DNA of 55,204 nt from Roseburia_C sp051879315 (GCA_051879315.1 JBJELW010000083.1:1-55204); one strand, 5' to 3'. Positions 26,643-35,890 are shown, numbered from the stretch's first letter. Notes: generated by a model from the sequence alone, not told the origin. Numbers and translations are program-made.

Positions 26643-27404
26643 TTATCTCCTTACGGACACACCGCGGTCTGCCAGATAATTTTTCAAATCCATGATTTCT
26701 AACTCTTTATAATGGAACAGAGAAGCTGCCAATGCAGCATCTGCCTTTCCCTCAGTCAAAGCATCATAAAAATGTTCCTTTGTACCGGCGCCGCCGGAGG
26801 CGATGACCGGAATAGATACATTCTCCGCAATCTGCCGGGTGAGATCCAGGTCGTAACCTGCCTTGGTGCCATCGCAATCCATACTGGTAAGGAGAATTTC
26901 TCCCGCCCCAAGCTGATCTGCCTTCATGGCCCACTCCACCGCATCGATTCCCACATCAATACGTCCGCCGTTTTTATAAATATTCCAACCGCTGCCATCG
27001 GCGCGTCTCCTGGCATCGATGGCTACCACCACACACTGGCTGCCGAATTTGTCTGCCGCCTCACTGATGAGATTGGGATTATTGATGGCTGCGGAGTTGA
27101 TGGAAATTTTATCTGCGCCCTCTCTCAATAGCACTTTAAAATCCTCCACGGTACGGATTCCGCCACCCACCGTAAATGGGATAAACACCTTTTCCGCTAC
27201 CTTGCGCACCATATCTACCACCGTGCTACGGGCATCGGAGGATGCGGTGATATCCAGAAACACCACCTCATCAGCGCCCGCCTTATCATAAGCCGCTGCG
27301 ATTTCCACCGGGTCTCCCGCATCACGCAGATTCACAAAGTTCACACCTTTTACTACACGTCCGTTATTGACATCCAGACAGGGAATAATTCGTTTCGTAA
27401 ACAT
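26643..27404 (-). CDS. hisF: Imidazole glycerol phosphate synthase, cyclase subunit
   Basis: 253 aa TIM barrel. Asp11 in PCLDVNNGR and the conserved Asp in VAIDARR (about 130) are the catalytic residues. It takes ammonia from HisH and converts PRFAR to imidazole glycerol phosphate and AICAR. Its ATG overlaps the hisH stop by one base (TAATG), so the subunits are coupled. No other his genes are in the window. Confidence 0.97.
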   Translation of the reverse strand: MFTKRIIPCLDVNNGRVVKGVNFVNLRDAGDPVEIAAAYDKAGADEVVFLDITASSDARSTVVDMVRKVAEKVFIPFTVGGGIRTVEDFKVLLREGADKISINSAAINNPNLISEAADKFGSQCVVVAIDARRRADGSGWNIYKNGGRIDVGIDAVEWAMKADQLGAGEILLTSMDCDGTKAGYDLDLTRQIAENVSIPVIASGGAGTKEHFYDALTEGKADAALAASLFHYKELEIMDLKNYLADRGVSVRR

Positions 27405-28024
27405 TAGCAGGCACCTCCCTGTATTTTTGCAAAATTAGTCAGGATCTGCAGCCCCACAGTACTGCTCTTTTCCGGATGGAACTGGCAGGCAAACACATTG
27501 TCCTTCTCCACAGAGGCGTGGATTCTTGTCCCATACTCCGTGGTGGCCTTCACGATCTGTTCGTCCCTTGCCTTTAAATAATAGGAATGAACAAAATATA
27601 CATAGGTCTCCTGATCAAATCCCTCAAACAAGCGTCCATTGTTCTGGAAATCCAGCGAATTCCAGCCAATATGGGGAATCTTGAGTCCCGGCGTATCCGG
27701 TATCTTGATAATATCCCCTGGCAAGATTCCCAGTCCTTCCACCCCGGCAGACTCCTCACTGCCGTCAAACAGAAGCTGCAGTCCCAGGCAAATGCCCAGA
27801 AAAGGCGTACCCTTGGCACAGACCTCTTTAATCACCTTGTCCAGTTCAAAATGTTTCAGATGCTCCATTGCATCTCCAAATGCCCCTACCCCCGGCAGAA
27901 TCACCTTGTCTGCCTGAAGGATCTCCTTATAGTCTCTGGTGATCACACTGGGCTGCCCCAGCATGGTCAACGCCTTTTCCACGCTTTTCAAATTTCCTGC
28001 GTCATAATCGATAATTGCTATCAT
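27404..28024 (-). CDS. hisH: Imidazole glycerol phosphate synthase, glutaminase subunit
   Basis: 206 aa class I amidotransferase. The nucleophile Cys is in GICLGLQ, the His-Glu pair in CQFHPEKS, and the GVGAFG oxyanion motif is at about 45. It supplies ammonia to HisF. It follows a Lys-rich membrane gene by 7 nt, an unusual upstream partner. Confidence 0.96.
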   Translation of the reverse strand: MIAIIDYDAGNLKSVEKALTMLGQPSVITRDYKEILQADKVILPGVGAFGDAMEHLKHFELDKVIKEVCAKGTPFLGICLGLQLLFDGSEESAGVEGLGILPGDIIKIPDTPGLKIPHIGWNSLDFQNNGRLFEGFDQETYVYFVHSYYLKARDEQIVKATTEYGTRIHASVEKDNVFACQFHPEKSSTVGLQILTNFAKIQGGAC

Positions 28025-28031
28025 GGTCTCT

Positions 28032-29552
28032 CTACTCCAGTCCTAAATTTTGTAATATCTGATGAATCCCCCTGGTGTATTCCTGCCGATCGTTCAGTTC
28101 GTACAGAGAGGCCGCCTCTTCCGCACTGACTCCCATTTCATTCTGCAACACATCCGTAATCTGCTGCTGTAACTCATCCAATTCCTCTGCCACATCATAG
28201 GTCTGTGCCTCATCCGCCTGGTCGATGCAGCGCCCATATCCACGGATCAGCGCATCCAATGCCATGTCATACTGCCCCAGACTCTTGAGATTATAGTAGG
28301 ATTGATACTCGGCCTGTACGGAAGAAAGGATTAATGCTTTGTAGTAAGTAGATTCGTCCTTCGCCCGGATCTTACTGCCCGCAATGAGATTATATGCCTC
28401 CACATAATCCTTTCGCTGCAGGCTGTCCTTTGCCGTCTGAATGTCGGAGCTGTATTGCAGATTGCTGCTGCCAAGCATGATCAAAAGAAAAATCGATGCC
28501 GCCATGATTCCAATAAGGATCACCGGTTTTTTCGGCAACGGCGGTGTATTATCCTTCTCCTTGGGTTTCTTTTCCTTCTTCGGCTTTGGCGGTTTCTTCG
28601 GCTTTTCTTCCTTTTTCTTCTTTTCTTTCTTGGGCTTTTTCTTTTTCTTGGATTTTTCTGTGCTATCCAGCTCCTTTAAAATCTCCGCATTTTCATCCGA
28701 CAGGCTGCCCAAAGACTCTTCCTCCGGAACTTTCACCTGCTCCGGCTCATCCTCTCCAAAGAGAAAAGCACTCAAACGGGCAAAAAACCCTTTCTTTCCT
28801 TTTTTCTTTTTGGCCTCTGCCAGATCTTTCAGTTCCTCGATGCTGCCCAGACGCTCAAACTCATCCCGGGGTTCCTCGGAATCCGTCGCTTCGTCATCTG
28901 ACTCCTCACCGCCCAAAAGCTGTGCCATATCCAGTTCGCCGCTTTCATCCGCCTGAAGCATACTTCCGATATCTGCCAGATCACCATCCTCCGACAAACT
29001 AATAATATCCATCAGATCCTGGGTAGGATTATCCTCGTCCATGAGCAGCGGTTCCTCTTCCGATGCGTCAGAAGGCTCCGGCATCTCCATGGTATCCACC
29101 ATAAGATTGTCCGCACTGTCCGCATCATCCGCGTTTTCCTCTCCTCCCATTTTCCTGCGGATCTCTCCCAGCATATGGCTGACATCAGGTTCCTGCATCC
29201 CCTCTTCATGCAACGCTGCATTCGCTTCTTCCGGTGCAGAAACAGCCTGATCTTCAGATTCTGTATCTCCCGCAGATTCAATGATATCCGCCGCCTCAGC
29301 ATCTAACTCCAGTTCAAAATCCCGCACGAAATCATCTGCTGCCCCGTTGACGATCTCCTGCTCGAATTCACGCACAAAGCGCTCGCCATAGTCCCTTCGC
29401 CGTGGCGTCCGCTTTCTCTCCCGCTCCTTAGGCTGCTCCTTCGGTTCATCCATAGACTTCAGCAGACTCTCTATATCTTTTTTATTATTTCTTTTATTGA
29501 TATCTGAAACGGAATTTAACAGATCGTCCAGATAATCTTCGCTCTTACTCAC
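28032..29552 (-). CDS. Hypothetical single-pass membrane protein, acidic and Lys-rich
   Basis: 506 aa. Residues 1-290 are acidic and low in complexity. A strongly basic block (about 300-355) of repeated KKKKKPKKEKKKK-type sequence leads into one transmembrane helix (about 352-370). The last 135 residues are helical and look like a TPR-type surface. Charge segregation suggests a cytosolic scaffold tethered by one helix; that is inference. It is upstream of hisHF and downstream of cheV, and no family is recognised. Glu/Lys codons make the antisense strand look falsely open. Confidence 0.7.
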   Translation of the reverse strand: MSKSEDYLDDLLNSVSDINKRNNKKDIESLLKSMDEPKEQPKERERKRTPRRRDYGERFVREFEQEIVNGAADDFVRDFELELDAEAADIIESAGDTESEDQAVSAPEEANAALHEEGMQEPDVSHMLGEIRRKMGGEENADDADSADNLMVDTMEMPEPSDASEEEPLLMDEDNPTQDLMDIISLSEDGDLADIGSMLQADESGELDMAQLLGGEESDDEATDSEEPRDEFERLGSIEELKDLAEAKKKKGKKGFFARLSAFLFGEDEPEQVKVPEEESLGSLSDENAEILKELDSTEKSKKKKKPKKEKKKKEEKPKKPPKPKKEKKPKEKDNTPPLPKKPVILIGIMAASIFLLIMLGSSNLQYSSDIQTAKDSLQRKDYVEAYNLIAGSKIRAKDESTYYKALILSSVQAEYQSYYNLKSLGQYDMALDALIRGYGRCIDQADEAQTYDVAEELDELQQQITDVLQNEMGVSAEEAASLYELNDRQEYTRGIHQILQNLGLE

Positions 29553-29601
29553 AGCGCCCTCCTTTTGCTCTGTCTGTCGTCACATCGGGGAAAATTCAAA
29601 C

Positions 29602-29630
29602 AAGGGATGTGATCTGCCATCACACCCCTT
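29602..29630 (-). terminator. Probable terminator after cheV
   Basis: AAGGGGTGTGAT pairs with ATCACATCCCTT on the minus strand, followed by GTTTGAATTTT. The U-run is imperfect. Confidence 0.6.
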
Positions 29631-29670
29631 TTCATTACTTGTTTCCTGTATCCGTTACCGGATCAATCGA

Positions 29671-30567
29671 TCAACCGATCAGCCGATCGATTGCTTCCAC
29701 CAGCTTGCCGATCTCCGGCTTTGTCAGCTGTGCGTCTGCTCCAAGGGATTCACCTTTTTTCCTCATCTCTTCATTGACCAGAGATGAGAAGATGATAACC
29801 GGAATATCGCTCATATTTGGATTGTTCTTGATCAGCTTGGTGAGACGATGTCCATCCATCAACGGCATCTCAATATCAGTAATCACACAGTGAACCTTGT
29901 CCTTCACATTTCCTTCTTTTTCAAATTCACAAAGCATATCCCATGCTTCCTGCCCGTTCATATTCACCAAAAGATTCGTATATCCCGCTTTGTTCAGACA
30001 ATCCGTAATCAGTTTGCTCAACAGCGGAGAATCTTCTGCAATCAGGATAGGCGAACTGTTTCGATCTCTCTCTCCCAGACTCTCCACATCGGAAACCTTG
30101 AGGCCTGTCTCCGGGCTGATATCTGTAATAATCTTCTCGAAATCCAAAATCACCACAAGATTGGAATCCAGCTTGATCACTCCGGTGGACACCCCGCGAT
30201 CCCGTACATTCACGGTACTATCCGGCTTAATGATATCCGCCCAGGATACTCTGTGGATCCGGATTACCTCATCCACATGGAATGCGATATTCAGCTTATT
30301 AAAATTGGTAATGATAAAAAGTCCTTTTCCCGGATTGTTATCAGCCGCACCCAAACATTTCTTAAGATTGATTACTGTGATCATCGTATCACGCGGCATA
30401 AAGATACCTTCCACATTGGGATGTGCATTAGGAACAGGAGTTACCGGCTGATAGGATAAGATTTCGCGAATCTTCGCAACATTAATCCCGTAATGGTTCC
30501 CTTCCAATGTAAATTCCAACACTTCCAGCTCGTTTGTACCATTTTCTAATAGAATATTTGTCTCCAT
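29671..30567 (-). CDS. cheV: Chemotaxis coupling protein CheV
   Basis: 298 aa. An N-terminal CheW-like domain (about 1-150) is followed by a response-regulator receiver (about 170-298) with the phosphoacceptor in VITDIEMPLMDGH. It couples MCPs to CheA and adapts the signal by phosphorylation. The ATG at 30567 with GGAGG upstream is preferred over an in-frame TTG at 30582. Monocistronic. A possible -10 (TATAAT, 30663-30668) lies 97 nt upstream, next to a hairpin repeat. Confidence 0.92.
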   Translation of the reverse strand: METNILLENGTNELEVLEFTLEGNHYGINVAKIREILSYQPVTPVPNAHPNVEGIFMPRDTMITVINLKKCLGAADNNPGKGLFIITNFNKLNIAFHVDEVIRIHRVSWADIIKPDSTVNVRDRGVSTGVIKLDSNLVVILDFEKIITDISPETGLKVSDVESLGERDRNSSPILIAEDSPLLSKLITDCLNKAGYTNLLVNMNGQEAWDMLCEFEKEGNVKDKVHCVITDIEMPLMDGHRLTKLIKNNPNMSDIPVIIFSSLVNEEMRKKGESLGADAQLTKPEIGKLVEAIDRLIG

Positions 30568-30628
30568 TTGTATGTCCTCCAAAATGCCTTCTCAGTAATT
30601 AAAGTTGTCATATTTCTATTCACAGTAC

Positions 30629-30660
30629 GTCCTTAAGACTCCGTTGTTCTACCTTAGGAC
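30629..30660. repeat. Hairpin repeat, copy 1 (CGGAGT type)
   Basis: GTCCTTAAG pairs with CCTTAGGAC (T/T and A/C mismatches) around a loop containing ACTCCG. The same sequence framework recurs at 39257-39299. It lies in the leader of cheV, overlapping the probable transcription start. Confidence 0.65.
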
Positions 30661-30725
30661 ATATTATAACATAACATTCGACAAAAAAACATTCCCTTTT
30701 TGATTTTTTTTATATATTTTTACCA

Positions 30726-31436
30726 TTATTTTAACTGTGTACTGCGGGAGGAACCATTCTCTGTCACCGTAAATATCAAATGGTCTACTGCATCCAGCTC
30801 TTCAGATGGCATGGTAAATAGCAGAACCGTGTTCTGGGTGGTACCGGCAGGGACAGTCCCCTGATAGGTGGACAGATCATCCAGCAGAATGGTCACGTCC
30901 GATGTACACTGGTATGTGTCATTCACCGTCACCTGAAACTTCGCAGACCGGGACAGAATATCACAGGCCACGTCCGTTTCCCCTGAGTTCGTAAGGCTGA
31001 AATAAAGCACCAGAAGTCTGGAGCCGGCCGGGGCATCTATGGCATAGTAATCCCCCTCTATGTAATCTTCCCGCACCTCGTATCTATCAAAGGATGCATC
31101 CAGTCCTTCTACGGCCAGCACTTCCTGCAGGGAAACCAGTGTATCTTCCTGTTCATCTGCGGGAATTTCCTCTGTCCCCGCATTTCCATCCTGCGAAGCA
31201 TCCAACTCTGTTGACTCCTGGTCTACAGATTCATTTTCCGTTTCCTCCTGAGGTTCTTCCCATGAAACGATTCCCTGATTCTGTCTGGTATTATGTTTTG
31301 AAACCACATGAGCCACATAGGCCGCAATGGAATTCGTCTCTTCCTCAGTCAGTTCATACAACTGTTCTCCACAACCGCACAACATGGCGGCAATCAGAAG
31401 GATCAGCATGCCAAGAACCACTTTTCTGTTTCTCAT
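30726..31436 (-). CDS. Putative lipoprotein of unknown function
   Basis: About 236 aa. A lipoprotein signal ends in LCGC with Cys as the probable lipidated residue (about residue 22). An acidic linker (about 55-95) is followed by a beta-rich domain with a pattern that recalls extracellular immunoglobulin-like DUF4352 domains (LLVLYFSLTNSGETDVACDI). It is monocistronic and likely surface-anchored. The start at 31436 is ATG with AGAGGT upstream; a GTG two codons earlier is possible. Confidence 0.65.
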   Translation of the reverse strand: MRNRKVVLGMLILLIAAMLCGCGEQLYELTEEETNSIAAYVAHVVSKHNTRQNQGIVSWEEPQEETENESVDQESTELDASQDGNAGTEEIPADEQEDTLVSLQEVLAVEGLDASFDRYEVREDYIEGDYYAIDAPAGSRLLVLYFSLTNSGETDVACDILSRSAKFQVTVNDTYQCTSDVTILLDDLSTYQGTVPAGTTQNTVLLFTMPSEELDAVDHLIFTVTENGSSRSTQLK

Positions 31437-31479
31437 AGGCACCTCTCATCTGAATAGTTATATTGCTCTTTTGTTTTAT

Positions 31480-31508
31480 AGTGTATCATTTTTCCCATCC
31501 ATCGGCAA
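31480..31508 (-). promoter_or_regulatory. Sigma-A promoter of the lipoprotein gene
   Basis: TTGCCG, 17 nt, TACACT on the minus strand, 44 nt before the ATG. Confidence 0.55.
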
Positions 31509-31519
31509 CAGCTAATCGC

Positions 31520-33013
31520 CTACTCCATTGTCTTTTGATCCAGTTCCAGATAAAACTCCACTCCATTCTCATGGTTGATAACACCATAATCCTGATGAAA
31601 TGATTCCATAATGGCCTTCACAATGGAAAGTCCGATTCCATTGCCGCCATATTCTCTGGTGCGGGCCTTGTCGACCTTATAGAACTTTGTCCAGATATGA
31701 GGGATATCTTCCTCCGGAATTGGAGGTCCGGTGTTAAACACACTGATTCTGACACATTCCTGCTTCTTCGTATAGGAAATCACGATCCTTTTCTCTCCCG
31801 CTGCATAATGGATCGCATTGCTGAGGTAATTGGAGAGAACTTCCTCCGTCTTATACTCATCTGCCCACACATACATTGCCGGCTCGTCAAACTGCACCGT
31901 AATACCGTTTTGTTCTAATAGAATTGCTGATTTCGCCACCAATGCCCGGATCACGGACGTCACGTCAAAACGCTCCATAGTAATCTCATCATTTCCGAAT
32001 TCCAGCTGGTTCAGTGTCAGGAGCTTCTTTACCATGATATTCATCTTTTCCGCCTCATCAATAATCACATCACAGTAAAATTCCCTGCTCTCCGGATCAT
32101 CCTGAATACATTCCTGCAGGCCTTCCGCATAACCGCGAATCAACGCAATGGGGGTCTTCAGCTCGTGAGAGACATTGGACAGAAAATCCTTGCGCATCTC
32201 GTCCACTTCCTCTTTCCGGGCGATATCCTGCTGCAGCCTGATGTTGGCACTTTTCAGTTCGGATATGGTGTGCTCCAGTGCATCGGACAGTTGGTTGATA
32301 TGACTTCCCAGCTGCTCCACCTCATTATCCCCCCGCACCTGATACTTGGCATCAAAATCCAGATTGCACATACGGTTGGAGATGTCCGAAAGTTCTAAAA
32401 TAGGAGTTGTGATTTTTTTGATTACCAGATTGATAATCACCATACTGACAATCACGGCAAATATTCCCACGTAAGTCAGCAGACGGTTTGCCACGGCTGC
32501 ACTTTCCTTAATACTTTCCAAGGGAGTCTGTGCCAGCATAAGATTCCCATCAGCCAGTTGCCCCCACAAGACCAGAAAGTCTGCATCCAGTCGCGCATCC
32601 TTTTTTTGTCCCATCACGTAACGGTCATTCTGCTCCATAATTTCCAGATTAAATTCGTTGGCTCCGGTACCCGCACTTCCCAGAATGATCTCCATAAACT
32701 GTCTTTGCAGCTGCCCCACACCATAGGCAGAGGACCTGACCACCGTACCATCCGGGGAAATGATCAATACAGTTACATTTCCCGAAGCACAGATATTTTC
32801 AAATTTCACATCAAAAGACTGGTTGGTGAGAGTGCCATCCTCACTGGCGGAATAGATCTGATCGAAAGCTTTGATCAATGTATTTTGCTTGTTTTTTGTA
32901 TAATACACATCCAGCAGCGTCATATTTAAGAGCCAGCAGGCAAGTACCGTACCTGCTACCAGACACAACACCACCCCGCTGAATTGTTTTCGAATGGAAT
33001 GTTGTTTTTTCAT
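31520..33013 (-). CDS. Sensor histidine kinase
   Basis: 497 aa membrane kinase. Transmembrane helices lie at about 11-34 and 180-199, with an extracellular sensory domain of about 140 residues between them. HAMP (about 200-252), HisKA with phosphorylatable His283 in SHELKTP, and a HATPase domain with N box (NYLSNAIHYAAG), PIPEEDIPHIWTKFY and GGNGIGLS follow. No response regulator lies in the flanks, which is unusual. The SD is weak. A -10 (TATAAT, 33088-33093) lies 75 nt upstream. Confidence 0.9.
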   Translation of the reverse strand: MKKQHSIRKQFSGVVLCLVAGTVLACWLLNMTLLDVYYTKNKQNTLIKAFDQIYSASEDGTLTNQSFDVKFENICASGNVTVLIISPDGTVVRSSAYGVGQLQRQFMEIILGSAGTGANEFNLEIMEQNDRYVMGQKKDARLDADFLVLWGQLADGNLMLAQTPLESIKESAAVANRLLTYVGIFAVIVSMVIINLVIKKITTPILELSDISNRMCNLDFDAKYQVRGDNEVEQLGSHINQLSDALEHTISELKSANIRLQQDIARKEEVDEMRKDFLSNVSHELKTPIALIRGYAEGLQECIQDDPESREFYCDVIIDEAEKMNIMVKKLLTLNQLEFGNDEITMERFDVTSVIRALVAKSAILLEQNGITVQFDEPAMYVWADEYKTEEVLSNYLSNAIHYAAGEKRIVISYTKKQECVRISVFNTGPPIPEEDIPHIWTKFYKVDKARTREYGGNGIGLSIVKAIMESFHQDYGVINHENGVEFYLELDQKTME

Positions 33014-33131
33014 ATTCTGCTATTTTCAGGAAGCCTTTGATATCTGCCCTTTGCTTCCCCCTCCGTATAACCGGGCTTGTCCCATACATTATAATGGGAA
33101 TATAAGCATTTTTCCACTTTTTTGTACATGA

Positions 33132-33159
33132 TTTCATAATTTTTTCAAAAATTATGAAA
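33132..33159. promoter_or_regulatory. 28-bp AT-rich palindrome in a divergent spacer
   Basis: TTTCATAATTTTT and AAAAATTATGAAA are exact arms around a central TC. It lies between the divergent kinase and tRNA-Leu promoters, so it is an operator or UP-like element rather than a terminator. Confidence 0.6.
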
Positions 33160-33166
33160 ATATCTC

Positions 33167-33195
33167 TTGACTTTCTGATGCAAACCCGATAGAAT
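33167..33195 (+). promoter_or_regulatory. Sigma-A promoter of tRNA-Leu
   Basis: TTGACT, 17 nt, TAGAAT, with an A/T-rich stretch upstream. Confidence 0.85.
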
Positions 33196-33206
33196 AACAT
33201 TTGTTC

Positions 33207-33290
33207 GCAGAAGTGGCGGAATTGGCAGACGCGCAGGCTTCAGGTGCCTGTGGTAGCAATATCGTGTGGGTTCAAGTCCCATCTTCTGCA
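33207..33290 (+). tRNA. tRNA-Leu (anticodon CAG)
   Basis: 84 nt. The acceptor arm GCAGAAG pairs with CTTCTGC. The anticodon stem CAGGC/GCCTG closes the loop TTCAGGT, giving anticodon CAG. A long variable arm and the TTC-containing T loop are as expected for a class II Leu tRNA. The 3' CCA is not encoded. Confidence 0.95.
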
Positions 33291-33292
33291 TG

Positions 33293-33324
33293 AAAAGAGA
33301 CTGTGGTTACAGTCTCTTTTTTGT
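33293..33324 (+). terminator. Terminator of tRNA-Leu
   Basis: AGAGACTG-TGGTTA-CAGTCTCT followed by TTTTTTG. Confidence 0.9.
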
Positions 33325-33365
33325 TGCCCTACGCAAAATTGTGGCTCGGAATGCGAACGATAGCG

Positions 33366-33408
33366 AAAGAAAGCCCCTGCCGCATTTTTTGCGACACGGA
33401 CTTTCTTT
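33366..33408. repeat. 43-nt near-perfect hairpin
   Basis: AAAGAAAG arms, then CC/GG, TG/CA and CGCA/TGCG steps with single mismatches, close on a T-run loop. It lies between tRNA-Leu and the MCP gene end and may terminate the MCP transcript. Confidence 0.6.
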
Positions 33409-33428
33409 AAGGTCATCCCCTTTATCCA

Positions 33429-34976
33429 CTAGTTACCTTTTAATAATTGACTCATTTCATCTACCATGCTATTGATTGCATTTGCCTGAATAGCAACTTC
33501 GGCTGTATCACTGGCATTACTTTCTGCCATCGCATTAATGGAAGCAAATTGTCTATTTTCGTTTCTGATATTTTCGGCAAGATCTTGATTAATTGATACT
33601 GTTTTGCGAATCACTTCCGCCTGTTTGTTATGTGTTTCGCCCATTGTATTAATGGCATTGACCGAAAAATTGAGCAACTCTGTCATATCCTGCATACTGC
33701 GAAACACATTTGCAAAATATTCATTTTGTGTTCCCAATTTGGAGGAGTTTTCTTCTACTTGCATATTAATGTCTCTCACATTGTTTTGCACCCGTTCAAT
33801 AACCATCTTGACTTCTTCCAAAGATTGCTGCGTGCTATTCGCAAGATTACCCACCTCAGTAGCAACAACAGCAAAGCCTCTTCCTGCCTCCCCAGCTCTG
33901 GCAGCTTCAATTGAAGCATTTAAAGCCAACAGATTAGTAGAAGTGGATATATCACTTATTAAATTTAAGGTAACTCCTATTTCCTGCACCGCATCTGATA
34001 AGTTCTGTGCAATGTCCGTTGTTAATTTCATGGATTCGGATACTTCACCATTAATCGCCTGCAAATTATTCAGAAGTTCTTGGTTGGCCACTGATTTATT
34101 CAACAATTCCTTGGAACTTGATTCAACCTTTTCAACGTTGTCTGCAACAACCCCTGCCCACTCATTTAATTCACCCAGATTTTCCATGCTTTCGTCTGTT
34201 TTAGCACTTAACACATTACTGTTCTCTACCAACTGCTCACTGGTAGCTGCAAGTTCTTCAGCCGAAGCACTTTCATTCTGAGAAATCTGCGAAAGAGATA
34301 CACCAGCATTTTGCAACTTATCCGACAAAATTTGAACAGAATTTAAAACATTAATAACTTTTTCGTTATTGCGCTCCATCTCATCTTTCTTTGCATTGAC
34401 AAGGAAATGACTTATCAAATACGTCAAGACAACAATAAACAACAATGTCATAAGAAGGCATACCATCCTCGCAATAACATTAGGAATAAACAATGCATCC
34501 TTCACCGGAAGCAGTGCATGCCCTCTTATAATCCAAGAGACTATCAACGATACCATTATTTCTAATGCAGTTATTACTACAACCTTTACATCTATGAAGA
34601 AAGCCACCGCTATTACAAATAGAAGTGCATACCCCCAAAACTCTGTCGACGGAATCAAATAAAGGATGAAATTGTACTGCGTAAACATGATTATTACCAG
34701 AAAAATCTTAGCTGATTTCAGTTTTCCGGGAGATACAAATCCGTTTACAAAACCCGTTTTTACGAAATAAATACCTATTGCCAAATAAATCAAACAGGTA
34801 ATATCAAAAATAATCAATGCCACCCAGCTAACTGTTGGAAATAAACCTAGAATTTTCTCTGTTGTATACAATAAACCTGCGCACTGGCATGCTCCCGGAA
34901 CCAACAACAATATAAGTATATAAACCTTATTAATGTACTCATCCAACGCAGATTTATATCTTCTTTCTGTTCCCAT
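33429..34976 (-). CDS. Methyl-accepting chemotaxis protein, multi-pass sensor
   Basis: 515 aa. About six hydrophobic helices (about 15-195) with short loops form the sensor instead of the usual large periplasmic domain. A long coiled coil and the MCP signalling tip (LALNASIEAARAGEAGRGFA) follow. The sensor probably reads the membrane, a small lipophilic ligand or redox state. Base composition is visibly more AT than the surrounding genes. It lies behind tRNA-Leu and next to a truncated KAS III gene, so lateral gain is plausible. Confidence 0.88.
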   Translation of the reverse strand: MGTERRYKSALDEYINKVYILILLLVPGACQCAGLLYTTEKILGLFPTVSWVALIIFDITCLIYLAIGIYFVKTGFVNGFVSPGKLKSAKIFLVIIMFTQYNFILYLIPSTEFWGYALLFVIAVAFFIDVKVVVITALEIMVSLIVSWIIRGHALLPVKDALFIPNVIARMVCLLMTLLFIVVLTYLISHFLVNAKKDEMERNNEKVINVLNSVQILSDKLQNAGVSLSQISQNESASAEELAATSEQLVENSNVLSAKTDESMENLGELNEWAGVVADNVEKVESSSKELLNKSVANQELLNNLQAINGEVSESMKLTTDIAQNLSDAVQEIGVTLNLISDISTSTNLLALNASIEAARAGEAGRGFAVVATEVGNLANSTQQSLEEVKMVIERVQNNVRDINMQVEENSSKLGTQNEYFANVFRSMQDMTELLNFSVNAINTMGETHNKQAEVIRKTVSINQDLAENIRNENRQFASINAMAESNASDTAEVAIQANAINSMVDEMSQLLKGN

Positions 34977-35060
34977 CTCAATCCCCTCCCTAAAACTCGT
35001 ATAAATGTACTATAACAGAATATCCGGCTCCTACTGTACAAAGAATTATTTTTGTGCCTT

Positions 35061-35690
35061 CTAGAGCGTATACATCCCACATTTTGGATATGTGACATAT
35101 TGGTGATAGCTCGCATCTACATATGTATACACATCTAAAAAACCTCTTTGTGTATCAGATTCTTCACAAGATAATGCAACACACGCCGCTGCATCTGCAA
35201 AAGTTGCATAAACTACTGTATCTGACCACAATGTGGCAGGGGACACACAAAAGCACCCCAATACTAATGCATTAGTAATATCAGAAAGTTTCATGTATTT
35301 CGATACGATATCCATTCCTTGAAGCATTCCCGTACAATTCGCATTCAAATCAAACGCAATTTTTACATTTCTCATTTTATCACCATACAACCCTACAATT
35401 CTCATCGCATTTGTTGGTGATAAATATTCTGGTGTATCAGTACACACAACCACCATCTCGTAGTCTTCCAGATTAAGTTTATTCTTCTCTACACAGTTGT
35501 CGATAGCGTTTTGGAGCATTGTGATTGCATTCTCACCTTCCGAAATGAAATAACGCTTTCTTCTTCCCAAATGATTCATCAGACCATGTGCACTAAGACC
35601 CAGACTTTCAAAATGTTCGTCTAACTGTTCATTATAAACTTTATTTGGTGGAATATAGACACCAGTACCTTTCATCAAAATATTTTTCAT
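35061..35690 (-). pseudogene. KAS III (FabH-like) protein lacking its C-terminal half
   Basis: 210 aa. It starts like 3-oxoacyl-ACP synthase III and keeps the active-site Cys region (ANCTGM). Full KAS III proteins are about 320-330 aa, and the catalytic His and Asn of the C-terminal half are missing. A stop follows CGMYTL and no remnant is recognised in the 84 nt downstream. It is either inactive or a deliberate short variant. A good SD (GGGGGAGG) and a strong promoter argue it is still expressed. AT-rich like the MCP gene 84 nt downstream. Confidence 0.65.
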
Positions 35691-35819
35691 ACAGACCTCC
35701 CCCGAATAAAATAACAATCAAAGCTACAATACCTTTTATCATTTACTCGTTTGTTTATAGAAATTATCACTCTCCTTACTTAACATCCATGCAAAATATG
35801 TCTCACCTTTCGCATTTTC

Positions 35820-35848
35820 ACTATATCCTTTTTGTGCATTTTTGTCAA
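35820..35848 (-). promoter_or_regulatory. Consensus sigma-A promoter of the KAS III/MCP unit
   Basis: TTGACA, 17 nt, TATAGT on the minus strand. The transcript has a leader of about 120 nt, in which I see no clear coding region. Confidence 0.8.
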
Positions 35849-35890
35849 CTTTTCTGCTTCTGCCGATTCATTTTCGTGAATATGCATAAA

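Noticed and set aside
28441..28956. Plus-strand ORFs rich in Phe/Ser opposite the Lys-rich protein
   Set aside because: They mirror Lys/Glu codons of the real gene; no SD or family match.
30629..30668. c-di-GMP riboswitch upstream of cheV
   Set aside because: Too short, and none of the conserved GEMM-I or GEMM-II core sequences is seen.
32841..33200. 119-codon ORF overlapping the kinase start, as a possible response regulator remnant
   Set aside because: No receiver or DNA-binding motif; it is a frame shadow over the kinase N-terminus and leader.
33207..35890. Prophage or integrative element at tRNA-Leu
   Set aside because: No integrase and no repeat of the tRNA 3' end was found at the other side; only composition and context hint at transfer.
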